64,000 nucleotides of DNA. Source: Thiorhodovibrio frisius. GTDB lineage: Bacteria; Pseudomonadota; Gammaproteobacteria; Chromatiales; Chromatiaceae. Position 1 is the first letter of the stretch. Each line of letters begins with the position of its first letter. Made by a program: the position numbers and the translations under genes. The stretch spans positions 4,644,501 through 4,708,500 of the forward strand of contig NZ_CP121471.1 in NCBI RefSeq assembly GCF_033954835.1. The letters are read 5' to 3'. Shown piece after piece: positions 63,899 to 64,000 of the stretch. Below the pieces are notes generated by a model, which made no database searches, had not been told where the DNA came from, and saw only the letters and a program-made list of their open reading frames with translations.

Positions 63899-64000
63899 TT
63901 TGAAAAGCTCCTGTCTTTGTCGCTGATATTACGCAAATACTACGCCAGCAGGCTGGTGCCGGACAGTCCGCTTGGTGGCAGATGAGTCAAGCGGGTGGGA
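63899..64000 (-). other. pckG upstream region
   Basis: 102 bp before pckG. TAATAT and TAGTAT boxes occur about 30-45 bp before the start codon, but neither has a good -35 at 16-18 bp. No gene is seen. Confidence 0.35.

Overview
The window looks like a chromosomal segment of a GC-rich gammaproteobacterium. The uninterrupted division/cell-wall (dcw) cluster in classical gammaproteobacterial order, followed by lpxC, a DUF721 gene, an M23 peptidase, secA, argJ and a Nudix gene, supports this. A Chromatiales-type (purple sulfur bacterial) host is my inference from gene content and style. No rRNA, tRNA or CRISPR array was seen.

Layout. 1-3.6 kb: a truncated coiled-coil membrane protein, a membrane-anchored FGE/sulfatase-modifying-factor-like protein, and a DUF2333 protein. 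4.0-14.2 kb: an Mrp/Mnh-type cation/proton antiporter operon (E, F, G, DUF4040, B, C, then four NuoL/M/N-like subunits). It has no full MrpA, and its last subunit is fused to a peptidoglycan-binding domain. 14.3-19.6 kb: an HDOD gene, an ISKra4-type insertion sequence with a 9-bp target duplication, a PilB/GspE-type ATPase and a PsiE-like protein. 19.7-21.6 kb: an unrecognised protein with a five-residue repeat, and an alpha/beta hydrolase. 21.6-26.4 kb (minus strand): a tight operon of PomA/PomB-like stator proteins, a DUF3096 protein and two membrane GTPases. 26.8-32.5 kb: two multi-domain histidine kinases around a small lipoprotein. 32.5-40.6 kb: Nudix/ThiE fusion, argJ, secA, M23 peptidase, DUF721 and lpxC. 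41.1-59.1 kb (minus strand): ftsZ back to mraZ, the whole dcw operon, with a recognisable sigma70 promoter and MraZ boxes. 59.5-64 kb: a DinB-like protein, glnS and a GTP-type pckG.

The dcw cluster runs mraZ-rsmH-ftsL-ftsI-murE-murF-mraY-murD-ftsW-murG-murC-murB-ddl-ftsQ-ftsA-ftsZ and then lpxC. It makes lipid II, assembles the divisome and starts lipid A synthesis from one locus, with mostly overlapping stop/start codons. Its regulation is unusually readable: a TTGACC-17-TAATAT promoter, two TGGGG boxes 10 bp apart just downstream, and a small hairpin between the Shine-Dalgarno and the GTG start of mraZ. lpxC has its own promoter (TTGATT-17-TAATAT) and a leader of roughly 200 nt.

The least ordinary items are: (i) a 44-nt element found three times, each in the sense of the downstream gene and about 95-115 nt before its start codon; (ii) the antiporter subunit fused to a peptidoglycan-binding domain, whose locus also carries two paralogues lacking the conserved TM5 glutamate; (iii) the stator-GTPase operon; (iv) terminator-like hairpins inside 5' leaders. 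All functional proposals rest on motif reading by eye, without database searches.
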